Shown piece after piece: positions 52,760 to 63,780 of a DNA stretch of 64,000 nt (within the stretch, counting starts at the first letter, position 1; every line of letters starts with the position of its first letter). A model generated the notes under the pieces. It had not been told where the DNA came from. It was given only the letters and a program-made list of their open reading frames with translations, and ran no database searches. The stretch comes from Nitzschia sp. DOCU1 (Eukaryota > Bacillariophyta > Bacillariophyceae > Bacillariales > Bacillariaceae): assembly GCA_951394045.1 (NCBI GenBank), contig OX595991.1, positions 930,001 through 994,000 on the forward strand. Direction: 5' to 3'. Made by a program: the position numbers and the translations under genes.

Positions 52760-53218
52760 TCATGCCTGCTGGTCGCTTAGCCTGCGCATCCTTGCTTGGC
52801 TGGCCGTCGGAAGCGTGCGCGATGGTGAAACATTGTCAAATAACCAGCGTACAACAAACAGCATACATTCTTCTCCAAAATTTGGATTAGGAACGAATCG
52901 TGATGCCGACGATCGCATCAATGCGCGCTGGAGCTGGCCTGGGAGGTGCTCGGAAACAAATTGTGAGCATGGTTCTGGGGCATATATATGAATGCCCATT
53001 TCGCCAAGCGCGCACTCGATTTCATGTGGAACTCGGTTGGTGCACTCAATCACAATTTTTTTACTCTCGGTTTCGGTTGAAAAGCCACATAATATCCAAA
53101 CTTGGCCCACCTTGGCCCGTGCATCGTCGTTCATCGCTTGCATTATAGTTTCATAACTTGAGTCATCTCCAAATATTCCAAGAAGAAAGTCACCATGATG
53201 TTTCGGCAACAAGTCCAT
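52760..53218 (-). CDS. Hypothetical protein, 5' end antisense to member C
   Basis: From the ATG at 53218 the frame encodes 152 residues. It looks like a compact alpha/beta protein ('GDFLLGIFGDD', 'VGQVWILCGFSTETESKKIV', 'LGEMGIHIYAPEPC', 'ECMLFVVRWLFDN') followed by a Ser/Arg-rich tail. No family is recognised. Its first 24 bases overlap the first exon of member C on the other strand, so either the two 5' ends overlap or one start lies further inside. In the same frame the sequence is open to 53272. Confidence 0.5.
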   Translation of the reverse strand: MDLLPKHHGDFLLGIFGDDSSYETIMQAMNDDARAKVGQVWILCGFSTETESKKIVIECTNRVPHEIECALGEMGIHIYAPEPCSQFVSEHLPGQLQRALMRSSASRFVPNPNFGEECMLFVVRWLFDNVSPSRTLPTASQARMRRLSDQQA

Positions 53219-53979
53219 GCTCTTCTTTTCCTTTTTGGAATCAACGGCGTTTCCGCTGGGTTTTTCTCGCATTGGAGTTTCTCGAGTCTTCTTTGTAAGT
53301 CTTTATTTATGCTAAATATGATTTTTGTGTGGTTGAAACGCATGTGTCTGATCATTCTCTATTACAGACGAAATGCACATTTGCACCATACCGATGAGAG
53401 ATATTGGGTTGTGCCCAAAGTTTCCTTGCAATCGCCCTGGCCCCTGGCAAGACCATGATGAGTGCGCTAACTGGATCTGCGAAGACACTCACCAACACCC
53501 CCTGGACCATGATTACCAGTGTCTTGACATTTCTGATTGTCTAACTTTCACTGACGCAGTCTTTGATCAATGCGTTAGTGACCTAGCTGAGGGCAGCGGC
53601 AGTTTCACGTCCGGGTATTATAATGATGCCAGTTACGTTGATTCAGGTTCCGCCGCGCAAGATACGTATAGTACTTCGGGCGGTGGTTTCACCAATCCCG
53701 AGAGTATGGTGTCAGCAAATTGGTTAGCGTATGCTATTTTGGGCGCTCTCTTGACCGCTTTTATCCTTGTTGTTATCTGGAGAAGGAGAGTAAGTATGAC
53801 ACGAATAAAGAAATCTTGAATAATTGGTTGCCAATCTGACTTGCCATTTCCTACTCATTCCTTCGTCTTCACAGGGAAAGATCGAAAATGATGACCTTTC
53901 AGAAGATTTGGAACCTCAACACGGCGAGAACCTTCAGGGAGCGGTCGCCCGGCACATGGCCAAGGCCGAAGTGGTTTAA
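53195..53979 (+). CDS. Cys-rich type I membrane protein (family member C)
   Basis: Exons 53195-53294, 53368-53789 and 53875-53979 join in phases 1 and 0 to 208 residues. A signal peptide leads into 'FSHWSFSSLLY' (compare 'FSFTNLLY' in member B), then a Cys/Pro-rich lumenal part ('ICTIPMRDIGLCPKFPC', 'CANWICED', 'CLDISDCL', 'DQCVSD'), a Gly/Ser/Tyr-rich stretch, one membrane helix ('WLAYAILGALLTAFILVVIW') with a following RRR stop-transfer, and a 34-residue acidic tail. Both introns sit at the same places and phases as in member B, and the last exon begins with Gly-Lys in both, which supports common ancestry. The tail lacks the HPLKGS motif. Confidence 0.75.
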
Positions 53980-54852
53980 GACCAGCCATTTGAATGTCAT
54001 ACTAGTTGTGATTCCCGATTCCAAGGACGACAAAAGAATATCGCCTTGCTTTCTAAATTATCACTTGTGTCGGTCGTAGAGTAAATATATAAGAATCCAT
54101 AAACAAATCCCTTTGATGTAGACCTGCCGGCCTTTTGTGAAAGACTCCAAAGTCGTACGGCATGACGAGCAGAGTGGTGTTAGAACCATGATTGAATCCA
54201 AGAAAAGAACGGATCAAATTTCTTGAAGCGCGTTGGTATTCCTATCATACAGACACTATGATAAAAGAGCAAGAAGTAAGTCGTAATTGTTGTAAGATTA
54301 TAGTACGTTTGAAAAGGTATTAAGAGCACATGGGATCGTGATGTAGCCGCTTGTGGGTACCGACTTGCATACGTGCTGATTGTAGCTTTTCGATAAGATA
54401 TCAATAGGGTTTTTACCCGTGGGCACAACCATAGGGCATGTGCCCCTACTAGCTATTAGAGGCTCTCTAACTACCGTAGCATGCAGCTGTGCAAAGTTCA
54501 TTCAGTAGTTGTACAGATAGATTGTGAAGAGGTGCGGAGACAAAGAATAGGTCCGGGTATGTCGAGTCAAGTCCCGGGAGTCGGCATCCCTCTGCGCACA
54601 AATGCGCGACGCCGTACCAGGTACGGACGGACGGTGTACGGGAGGTCTTGCCACCACCCGTCATGCATGGACCAGCACGGGCGCCATCATCGCTGCATCC
54701 CACTTTTGTCGCCGCCGCCGCATCACCTTTTTCTTCGCCGCCTCTTGTGTCATCGTGTCATATCCTCATCCCTCCAAGGATTGGTTTCCAACCATACCAT
54801 TCTCTCTATTCTTGCTTCAGCTCAGCAATTTCGATTAAAAGACTAGACGAAA
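53980..54852. other. Intergenic stretch upstream of Tim9
   Basis: It contains the GTACCWGGTAC palindrome at 54614-54624, about 230 bp before the Tim9 start. No gene is supported. Confidence 0.4.
54614..54624. promoter_or_regulatory. GTACCWGGTAC palindrome, copy 2
   Basis: Perfect 11-bp palindrome GTACCAGGTAC upstream of the Tim9 gene, the second of three perfect copies in the window. A binding-site role is inference. Confidence 0.35.
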
Positions 54853-55217
54853 ATGGAAGGAGTTCAAACACTTCCGGCTCACCAGCAACAAGAGTTCATG
54901 AGGCACCTGGAGCACATGCAGCTGAAGGACAGTCTCACGTAAGTGCTGCGAACATCACCTTCGTCCCATTGAATCGTCACCATTTGCTAACATTGCTTCT
55001 TTTTGTGCTACATAGAATGTACAATAACCTGGTAGAACGATGCTTCGATGGTTGTGTGAGCTCATTCCGTTCCAAGGCTCTTGACAAGAGCGAAAGCTCG
55101 TGCGTCGAAAATTGCGCTGCGAGATACGTCAAGATGACGCAGAGGGTGGGGTTGAGATTCGCAGAACACCAGGCTATGCAACAAAAGAAGGCTGCAGATG
55201 CGGCATCGGGCTATTAG
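54853..55217 (+). CDS. TIM9: Tim9-like small mitochondrial import chaperone
   Basis: Exons 54853-54938 and 55016-55217 join in phase 2 to 95 residues. Small Tim proteins form hexameric chaperones (Tim9-Tim10) in the mitochondrial intermembrane space and guide membrane proteins such as carriers to TIM22. The twin C-x3-C signature is visible: 'CFDGC' and, after 15 residues, 'CVENC', flanked by predicted helices. 'YNNLVERCFDGCVSSF' and 'NCAARYVKMTQRVGLRFAE' fit Tim9 better than Tim8, Tim10 or Tim13, but the exact subtype is by eye. Length is normal for the family (about 90). A client type, a mitochondrial carrier, is encoded nearby at 57469-58519; I attach no significance to that. Confidence 0.88.
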
Positions 55218-55319
55218 CAAATAGTTAATTGCCTGTGATCATACGGGCTGCTAGTAGGAAAGTACTAAAGATATCTGAAATAAAATCTAGTTCTACCTTT
55301 AGATTTGTGATGTCTGTTC

Positions 55320-56619
55320 TCACTTCAGTGCTCCCTTCAACAACGACTTTGCATTCAAATTGGCATTCGGCACAGTGTTCATGGCCGTCGTTGGCGGTTT
55401 GCGACCCCGGCCACCGCGCTTTTTGGAAGGGCTTCCCAAGTCATCGGCCAGAGCATCCGTTTGCTCAGATGATTTGGCCTGGTTCTTCAAAAAGGCCTTG
55501 ACCTGAGTTTCCGTCTTGTTCTTGAGAAGCTTAGCAATGGCAAAGGGTGCTTTGTTTTCCGCGGCTCCCTTTTCAACGATCGCTTGCTCTTCCGCGGTCC
55601 ACGCGATCTTGGCGTTGCTTTCCTTCCGAATCCCCTCGGTGGACGGGGCTGGAGATCCAATGAGGCCAATCATGGGACTATTCAACAGACCGTCTGCTGA
55701 TTTCTTGCGCCCAGTGCGTTGGTGATGAAGTTCCACTGCAGCTCTTGCTAAATGCTCCATCATGGAGGTGTCCATTTCCAAATTGGAGGGAAGAATGGAA
55801 GAAAGCCTCTCCAGAGCCTGTGGTAAGGTTTTGACCACGCCTTCATTGGACGGCGGCGTCGGCTCAGGCGTAGGAGCCGGGGCAGCTTTACTAGCTGCAG
55901 CACTGAGTGCTGCGAGCGAAGTTGCCGCTGCTTCCTGCGCCGAGACTGGCCCATTCGAATCGCCTACTAGCACCAATCCCCCACGTGCTACCGGCGTGGC
56001 TTGGCTTTCATCGTCGTCGTCGTCGGAATACTCATCACCGTCGTAGTCATCGTCATCATCATTTGCTCTGTGGTGGCGAGAAACAGGAGGTATCACACTG
56101 GCTCGATCAAATCGCTTTCCTAGACCCACCAGCCGCGTATGCAGCAAAAGCTGGTACGCCGAGGCCATTTTTAAGCGTCCCAACCGTTGTGCCTCCAAAG
56201 ACGCCGTCAACAAGTCCTCACATTCTCCTAGAACGGCATCATAAACATTCACTGGGGTGTTTTCCAAGGTTGGTGTCGTTGTTGTTACTGTTGACTTGTC
56301 GCAATAGTTCTTCGGACGCTTGGTTCTTCGGTATGGCCGCTTCTTCACAGTCGGTCCTTGCGGGCTTGCCCCTTGGCGCTTGAGATGGTTTGAGTAGTCG
56401 TTCGCAGCAGAAGAGGAAACAATGGGAGCGGTGGGAATAGGGGCAGGTTTGACTTTGGTTAGCAGCAATTCAATAAGGAACAAGTAACAACGAGGTGAGA
56501 AAGATCAAGAATGCAGGAGCGAAACGAACGAATCATGCTCGGGACCGTTTCCGAACTATCTCACCTTCACCGATGGCTGCGTCCTTCCCTGCTTTTTCCG
56601 GAATCGAATCAGCACTCAT
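55320..56619 (-). CDS. SANT/Myb-like domain nuclear protein
   Basis: Exon 1 (56619-56565) and exon 2 (56452-55320) join in phase 1 across a 112-nt intron to 395 residues. Without exon 1 the frame has no ATG. Near residues 305-350 a SANT-like helix bundle is visible ('IAWTAEEQAIVEKGAAENK', then 'PFAIAKLLKNKTETQVKAFL'), in the style of chromatin-complex subunits. Earlier parts are an N-terminal basic stretch ('KKRPYRRTKRPKNYC'), a helical region (90-130), an acidic run of Asp (145-165) and an Ala/Pro-rich linker. 'KKRGGRGRKPPTTA' near the end is AT-hook-like. A DNA- or chromatin-linked role is inferred from these parts. Confidence 0.75.
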
Positions 56620-57468
56620 TCTGACTGATGATAAGAACGATGGTGTCTTCGCTTGCAACCTGGAATCAAAAAGCTACTGCAGAAAAGTAGTTCTCGCCTG
56701 ATAGCAGAGGCATTGTCGACGTTGCACACCGTCCAGCGCCAGCATGATGGCGTGGGGGCAACAGCAGAAACGACACACTCTCGTGTATCCGCTTTGGAAG
56801 CACTGCCTCTCGCGTTTTGGGCGCGTTCTGGTTGGCAGCAGGGCCTCCGGTATGGTTTCTACGGATATTGCCGTAAGAAATTGGCGCGCCCAATGCTTTC
56901 GCGGAAAATCGCAAGGATATCATTGGTCCAAGGCAGTCTTCGCGCCTTTTATTGTACGTGAGAATTTTCATAGATTTCTACGTACGAAAATTGGTCGGTG
57001 CGGACGGCGCGGAGAGGCCGGCAAAAGGAGATGTCGTGGTCAGGCGGACGGACGAAACAATGGCTACTGGTAGGATAACTCGTACCTGGTATCGTACCTG
57101 GTACAGGTAGTAGTTTGATTTCCCTAGTACGTAGCCTGATGATCCGATAGGCACCGCAAACCGATGAAGCATCATCGATATTCTTGCTTTAGGCGATGTC
57201 ATACTTTTGGCACTACAGGCGCTTTGGTCGCATTATATCGACACACGAAAACAAAAGGCGTGTACTTCTGTTTGCAACATAAACTCTACTAGCAACCTCT
57301 GGATAGACACGTCCCAAGCCAAAGCCATACTAGTCTGAACCATATTAGCTAATGCCACAGACCGAGTCCCAATACAGAAGAATTCGCGACGTTGATCGTT
57401 CTGAGACCCGATTCCTTGAAGTTATACACCCAAGGGCAATGGGCCACTTTGTTGACAAGCCCGAATCC
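56620..57468. other. Intergenic stretch
   Basis: It holds one perfect (57094) and one imperfect (57082) GTACCTGGTAC motif side by side. Open frames of about 100 codons at 56650-57070 lack domain features. No gene is called. Confidence 0.4.
57094..57104. promoter_or_regulatory. GTACCWGGTAC palindrome, copy 3
   Basis: Perfect GTACCTGGTAC with an 10/11 match starting 12 bp upstream at 57082. It lies about 475 bp upstream of the minus-strand SANT gene. Confidence 0.35.
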
Positions 57469-58519
57469 TTATTGGAACGCGGCGGGGTACATGACTCGAG
57501 AGATCTTTTCCCTCAGGGTGTCCATGATGAAGACAGCGCAAACCTGAAAAATACGCAAGGCAAGGGAAAAGGGGAAGTAAGAATGTTAGCGATGTCGGAA
57601 TGAATCGTTAATGCTACGAAATTCGACTCATCAAAGGATGGTCGTCGAATCCCGTCTACTTACCATTCTCCCATAGCGGAATGTAGCACCACGATAGAAC
57701 CCAGTGAAACCAGAGTCATTCATAATTTTGGATCCAGTTTGAAGGAAGTTACCGTAGACTTCGCGCTCAATGTCACCTTGCATGCATGTCTTGATGGTGT
57801 CGAATGGATGAGTCAAGTAACAAGCAAACAAGCCCCCAAGCAACGCAGCAGGGATACGGGCCTTATCGTTCGTATCAAATGTCTCAGGGTAGGTTTCCAT
57901 CAAAGTACGACGAACGACGGGGGGAATCGAAAGATACCCGCAAGTCCAGAGAGCTTCTCTAATGGCAGCTCCAATGAAACCGCGAGTAATGTTGACTGGG
58001 TTCTCCATGATGTTGGCAAGACGAGTTGGTGCAGCACCACCTTTGCGCTGTTGCTGGATCATAATCAACTCCAGGGGCGATCCAACTACGGCGCTGATAG
58101 TACCAGCGACTATTCCGGCACTCATTTCTTCATGCAACTTCAAAGTACGCTTTTCCTCTCCAGTAATCATCGACTTGAGCCTACCACCGACGGCGAATTG
58201 AATCATAGTACACGATCCCATGTTCACACAGTTCGCAGCAACACCACGATACATGATCATGGGATTCATCGAGATAGGTCGTTGTTGTTGTACCATATTT
58301 TTGGCGTAATTGAACGGTTGCAAAATCAGCACCTAAATTGTTACGATGGTGCGGAAATCGTCAGGAAGGGACAACATGGCTCAACAAAGCAAAAATTCAC
58401 AAATCATTGCTGCACAATCACAAAGATACTGCTCGTTCCAGCAGATAAGCACGCACCTCAATCACGCCGACAGTCATGCCGACCGTCGCATTTTGTTGTT
58501 CGTTCAATTCCGACGACAT
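57469..58519 (-). CDS. Mitochondrial carrier family protein
   Basis: Exons 58519-58457, 58332-57664 and 57543-57469 join in phase 0 to 268 residues. Carriers have three repeats with P-x-[D/E]-x-x-[K/R] at the end of odd helices. Repeat 1 has 'QPFNYAKNMVQQQ' (Asp replaced by Asn), repeat 2 'SPLELIMIQQQ' (Glu, and Met in place of the basic residue), and repeat 3 the full 'HPFDTIKTCMQ'. 'IMYRGVAANC' and 'GFYRGATFRYGRM' are the matching matrix-loop motifs. Length is slightly below the usual 290-310, and the degenerate salt-bridge residues in repeats 1 and 2 are unusual. The last exon, after GTAAGT at 57663, restores the final helix ('VCAVFIMDTLREKISRVMY'). The solute is unknown. Confidence 0.85.
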
Positions 58520-59112
58520 GGTTTTTCTTTTTTCTATTCGTTGATGAGCAATCAACAACAACGTTTCAGATAAGTGACCTTGCCTGGACAATCAGTGGCA
58601 CAAGCAGACCAATGTCGGAGACCTTTGCGTTGAAACAGCGGAGGTAGTCTTGACCCGACAATGAACGGCAACGACGACGACAACCAACGGAACAACAGAC
58701 TATTGATAATCGAGGCGAGAAGGCGAAGATCGCACATGTGGCGGAAGATACGTTATGCGCAGAAATTCGGTACAGTTTCCACGTGACACATTTGCCACCA
58801 CCAAACTCCGAAAATGGCCGTAGAACTTTTCGGAATGACCAATGAGAGTGCACGTCTCTGCTTCGCCCGGCGCGCCAGAGACACCGGATCGAAGGAGTCG
58901 AAGCCACTCATTCAACATCCTCATCTTTCCGCTGGCACTACTCCATTCCACTTTTTCATGTATTTGGATTTCTCAGCCATATTGCAGATCTTGGCAATGA
59001 TTGACCCTCGCGTTGTATGATAGCAAACAGTTGACGACATAAAGGCGAATAAATCCGCAGCTTATCTCTAGAAAGCATTCGCAGCCCACCCCCAGATCGC
59101 GGTCTCGAAGCA
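58520..59112. other. Divergent promoter region
   Basis: It lies between the carrier (minus) and the FAD monooxygenase (plus). Several antisense frames of about 80-110 codons are open but unsupported. Confidence 0.4.
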
Positions 59113-61074
59113 ATGCCGGCTCCATCCAACAAACGAATGCGACTGGACAAAAAGGAAGCCCAGGTGGTGATTGTCGGGGGGGGTCTCGCTGGTCTCAGTG
59201 TCGCTCTCGCTCTGGAGCGGGCTGGGTTTAACCGGATATCCTTGTTTGAGCGCGATGATAATTTTGATGCACAAAAAGAAGGATATGGGCTTACAATCAC
59301 ATACAATCCAAAGGGCCCACTGGCTGCACTTGGGATCCTGGAACAAATCGCCCAACGAGACTGCCCAAGTCGGTCACATTACCTTTTCCGTGTAAGTTTA
59401 CGGATCTTCTTAAAGGAAACTGGTTTGCAAGCAAATGGCAAGCTTCCCAGACTAACTTTTATTGGCTTTCCCGACACAACTAAAGTCTGACGGAACGATT
59501 CTGGGATACTTTGGGAATTCCTTTTCGAAACGTCGAGGGGTTGGGCAGCGGGGCAACTTGAGGGTTCCACGAAAAGTCTTGCGGCGAATTTTGATGGATC
59601 AATTGAAAATAACCAAAATTCATTGGTGTCATCGACTTTTGGACTACAATTTCGACTCGGACCAATGCCGCTATCGGCTTGATTTTTTGGAATCCAAAAA
59701 GGGCGAGAACGCTTCGGAGATTCCGACCACAGTCACCGTGGTAGCTGATCTGCTTGTGGCGGCAGATGGAATACGTAGCGCCGTGCTCTCCAAGTTGTAT
59801 CGTATGTATTCAACAACCTGCCAAAGCGGCGAAAGCAACGACGACGCAGGGCATTGTGACAGCACGACAGAATCCCCGCGGCTAGAGCAATCTCCTATAT
59901 CTCCTGCTCCCATCATTCCTTCTGATGTTGGGCTGCGATATATGGGAGTACGTTTGATATTGGGGATCGCCGAGTTTACGCACCCTCTTTTGCATGAGCG
60001 AGGCTTTTACACTCTGGATGGAAAGCACCGACTATTCACCATGCCGTACTCTTCCAATCGGTTCTCCAAGGACAAAGAGAAGAACCGAATCATGTGGCAA
60101 TTATCAGTGGGTTTCGACAAGGACGTGGATCAGTCTGGTTTGCCACTGGATGCTATATCGCTTCGAAATTACGTTGTCCAGACTTGTCGTTCGTGGCATT
60201 CTCCAGTTCTTGACATGGTCGAGGCAACACCTATCGTCAGTATATGGGGAACGTAAGTAGATGCAATATGCCTGGCATTGTTCTATCGTTCCAAAGATAA
60301 CACTTCTGACTCTCGTTTCTTACCAGAGACTTGATGGATCGAGATCCACAGCAAGTCTACGCCATGATACTAGACAATAATGTTCGACGGTTAGCGGTAG
60401 TGGGTGACGCGTTGCACAGCATGTCGCCTTTCAAAGGCCAGGGAGCGAATCAAGCACTGGCCGACGGTCCGCTGCTGGCCCATTGGCTGCAAAAATCGTC
60501 CATCGATTCTGCCTTGAAAGGCTTCTGGCGAGAAGCTGTCCAGAGAACAGCTCCAGTGGTAGCAGCTTCGAGACTCGCGGCAAAAGAATTGCATTCACCA
60601 AGCATCCTGCAACACCATGGCTTCGCGGGAGTTCGAGACGATGCTGTAGAAGAATTTCTGACTGTTCTTCGTGAACGAAAGATTGGCACTTCTTTGGGAG
60701 CAGAGTTGGACGCGAAAGTTTTGCAGGTGATAAAAGAATGCAATGTTGGGGCCGCGGAACCACCCGTCGTCATTGACGCCAAGGAACAACAGAAAGCATT
60801 GAAATATGCTTCATGTGGTGATACTCATAGTCTAAGACTACAAAGTTTGGCCAAACATGCCGAATCTATTCGCACTGTTGTGGATGAAGATGGACGTTCT
60901 TGTTTGCACTTGGCAGCCCTTGGTGGACACGCCACGACGTGTCAATGGCTATTGACTGAGCTAGGCTGTGATCCACACGCAAAGGATATGCTCGACAGGA
61001 CTCCAGTCGATTATGCTACAGAGCAAGATGTGGCGTTTGTCTTGAAACAGTTTTGTAATGCAAATGAAGAATAA
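59113..61074 (+). CDS. FAD-dependent monooxygenase fused to ankyrin repeat
   Basis: Exons 59113-59391, 59486-60252 and 60327-61074 join in phases 0 and 2 to 597 residues. A Rossmann FAD site 'VVIVGGGLAGLSVALALERAG' splits as GGGLAG at about 22-27, followed by the acidic ribose-binding residue in 'LFERD'. The second FAD motif 'VVGDALHSMSPFKGQGANQAL' begins at 373, as in PHBH-type hydroxylases and zeaxanthin-epoxidase relatives. 'LLVAADGIRSAV' is the DG motif. These enzymes hydroxylate or epoxidise small substrates with NAD(P)H and O2. The C-terminal 65 residues hold at least one ankyrin repeat ('DEDGRSCLHLAALGGHATTC', 'HAKDMLDRTPVDYA'), a rare fusion. No plastid or secretory presequence is seen (MPAPSNKRMRLDKK). 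Substrate is unknown. Confidence 0.85.
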
Positions 61075-61347
61075 TCAAAGCGGTACCATTTGCGACTGCG
61101 TTTCTGGTCTGCTAGTTTTGCGACTGTAGCCAACCTCGCTGTACGGACGCCTAGAAAAGTAGATCAATTGATGAGCCAATCGGATTACATTATCAGTATA
61201 TTGTTAGCTCAAAGTATACTAGAGTACATGAACAGTTGAGACGTTGCATTGACATGAAATAGTTGGACACCTCACTCGGAAAAAGGGAAACAATTGCCGC
61301 TGCGTACTCCTATCCAAGAGCCAGCGATCCCTGTGGCGCCCGGCCAT

Positions 61348-62102
61348 TTACACGCTAGCGCTTGTCGTCGACAAGTCGTCACCTTGTGGGCTCATGTGGT
61401 CACCTTGTGGGCTCATGTCCAATCTATATTCCGGTCGAGACGCGCTCATTTCCACCGCTTTACCCTTGGACGGGAACGCACCAGAGGCAAATGCACTCAC
61501 TGCGCCTACACGTCGCATGACCGCTCCTGACATGTCGTGCTTTCCAAAGCCAGCAGGATCTTTTCTCTGTCCCATGCCAACGGCAATCATGGCGCTCAAG
61601 ATACTGCCGGCAACAAAGAGCATCCAAAGTTGAAATCCAACAGCTGCATTCGACCACCCAGTTCCGTCGTTGCCATTGCCCGAAGTAATGACTTCACTGC
61701 TCTCTGCAGCATCATAGGCGGCTCTGCTTGAGGACGAAGAAGACGAAGGCATAGATGTCGCCATAGCCTCACGTTGGCAATCATGCCATTTGGGCCCATT
61801 TTGCGGTCCCCAGTCCGCTGTGCCATCGGGGTGGAAACAATGGTGCGGGCCCAGTAGATTCACTGCAGATGCATTTCAGCACGAAGCAATGAGACAACTG
61901 CGCAAGAGCAAAGTCACAAAATAGTTATCGGGCACTTACAAAGCGACAAGAACGAAAAGAAATCCCAAAGTTCACGACGCTGCTGGGGCACTAGCTCGTC
62001 TTCGTCCACCATTTCCTCGTCATAAGCAAACACTTCGGATCTACCCGTCAGGAGCAGGGCAGCGAAGATGCTCCAAAGGAAAAGGCGCTTGGGAGACAAC
62101 AT
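61348..62102 (-). CDS. Signal-peptide, single-helix membrane protein (possible family member D)
   Basis: Exons 62102-61940 and 61862-61348 join in phase 1 to 225 residues. A signal peptide (about 1-26) is followed by an acidic stretch and 'ELWDFFSFLSLL', at which intron 1 falls in the same phase and after a similar F-S-x-L-L motif as in members B and C. Then come a Cys/His-bearing segment ('HHCFHPDGTADWGP', 'KWHDCQREAM'), a Ser run, one membrane helix ('LWMLFVAGSILSAMIAVGMG') and a tail with 'GKHDMSGAVMRRVGAV', loosely like the KHPLKGS..RR tail of member B. The C-terminus carries a duplicated M-S-P-Q-G-D unit. Family membership is inferred from layout only. Confidence 0.7.
61378..61419 (-). 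repeat. 21-bp tandem duplication near the 3' end of member D
   Basis: Units 61378-61398 and 61399-61419 are identical except at the last base and encode seven residues twice (H/D-MSPQGD). In-frame slippage duplication. Confidence 0.85.
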
Positions 62103-62852
62103 CTTTCAAGGGGAGCTTATGATGAGTCCGATAGAGATTCGTCGAACCTGTGGTGTTGTTGTGACAAGCTTCGTCGCTCCGATCCTTCGAGCAGAGGGGA
62201 TGACCGCGGGAAGTCGGACCCACTCCATAGTGTTGGCAGCAGTTTCCGATCATTCAAAAGAGGCGCCCCCGACAGAGAGAAAACTTCCACGAGCCAACCC
62301 CTTGAAAAATTTGTGGACTGTATTCATTCATGTAGATTGTATAAACGGATACATAAGGACTGAACGGAGAAGCATTCCCATTTTTCGTATGTGGCTCATC
62401 CTTGTGACGATTCGTCGAATCGAGTTGGTCGGACGAGCATGCCCTCCTCCTATTGTTGACAGCGGGCAAAAACGAAAGTGCCGCGTAAGCCGCCGGGATA
62501 CGATTTTGCATCGCCTCCCATTTCAAAGATACTGTGTTGCGAATTACGATTTCATGTACGAAACGTGATTGTATTTCTCTTCACCTCTTTTGCTTGGTCG
62601 TTAGGAAGTATCTGACCACGTCTTTGGCAGCAAAGTTTTGGACGCTTTCCTTCTATAGCGGGGCAGGGATGAGATGCTGCTTCCCTTTCTACTCGGAGAT
62701 CCGTCTGGTTGAGAAAGGGAGGTTTGGACACGTGTCAAGCGAGGGTCCTACAGCACTGATATTGCTCCAAATTCAAAATGCATTCTAATTCTTGCGGTTT
62801 TGCTGTCATCGAGGAATCAGGTGGGCAGAACTATCCTTTTACTACCACGGCG
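62103..62852. other. Intergenic stretch
   Basis: No gene is supported; a plus-strand open frame (62068-62568) overlaps the start of member D on the opposite strand and lacks domain character. Confidence 0.4.
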
Positions 62853-63780
62853 TCAGCTCGCCGGACTGCATATGCACCGGGTGTTCCATGCGGTACAACA
62901 ACGGCTTGACTCCGGAAACTCCTCCTCAGTTTCACGGGCTCCCAAGCAACACATGGAAAAGTGTCGTGGTGGCTCAGAAAATGGAGCACGGAATGCCCAT
63001 CGGATAAGGTGGCAGGTTCGGCGGATATATTGGTGCCAGCGGTTGGCCATCCAAATGCCCCCAAACATAACAGAGACAAGCCAACAAGAACTCGCAAGAA
63101 CTTCTGTTACAAGGACGGAGGCCAATAAGCATGCAGAATCTCCAATCGCAAATCCGTAGTAGAAGATCATGAAGAAGCTGTACAGGATCCCAGTGAAAGC
63201 ATTCGGGGGATCAAAGATTTTCGCTATCCAGTACATGATGAAAGCAACGAGATAGAAACAAAAGGCCGTGATCTCGCAAATGAGAACCCCAAGAATCGCG
63301 TTCGCTGTGATGCAGATACCGACAATCATATCTATCGGGCTGCATAGACAGATGCAGTGAGGTTTGGTGGGTGGAGGTTGTTGTTGTACACTTGATGCTT
63401 CGGTATCTTCTTCGTATTCGGCTACAGGTACGGCAGTTGCTGATGGTAAGTTGGTCTTGGACTGTTCGTAGATAGTCCACCATGGGTTGCCTGGAATGAA
63501 GAATCGCTGATCGATCGAAACATCGGCATTTTCCGGGTGAAGAGTAGCGATCCACTGCGGGGTAGCAAAAGCGAACAGGGGAGTTATTAGTTACAAACCA
63601 GTCTCATATATTGATTATAAAATCTTCATTCTTACATACCGTGACGTAGTCAGACGATCTTCCTGGGTTGTTGGCAGCATGGGTCTGAAGATGGTTGCGT
63701 ACGATTTCAGCTCCTTGGGCCCGTGATTCTTCTGCCATTGCCGCCGCTTCTTCGTCTCTCATGACGGGTGGTGTCTTCAT
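62853..63780 (-). CDS. Multi-span membrane protein of unknown function
   Basis: Exons 63780-63640 and 63554-62853 join in phase 0 to 280 residues from the ATG at 63780. A hydrophilic N-terminus with an Ala/Glu helix ('EEAAAMAEESRAQGAEIVRN') leads to 'RFFIPGNPWWTIYEQ' and a Pro/Gln/Glu-rich linker. Four hydrophobic segments follow ('MIVGICITANAILGVLICEI', 'CFYLVAFIMYWIA', 'GILYSFFMIFYYGFAIGD', 'SCWLVSVMFGGIWMA'). The layout, cytosolic N-terminus plus four helices, recalls SCAMP or lineage-specific tetraspan proteins, but I cannot assign it. The reading frame is open upstream of the ATG to about 63921, so another exon may lie outside the window. The last 40 residues look odd and may be read-through. 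Confidence 0.6.
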
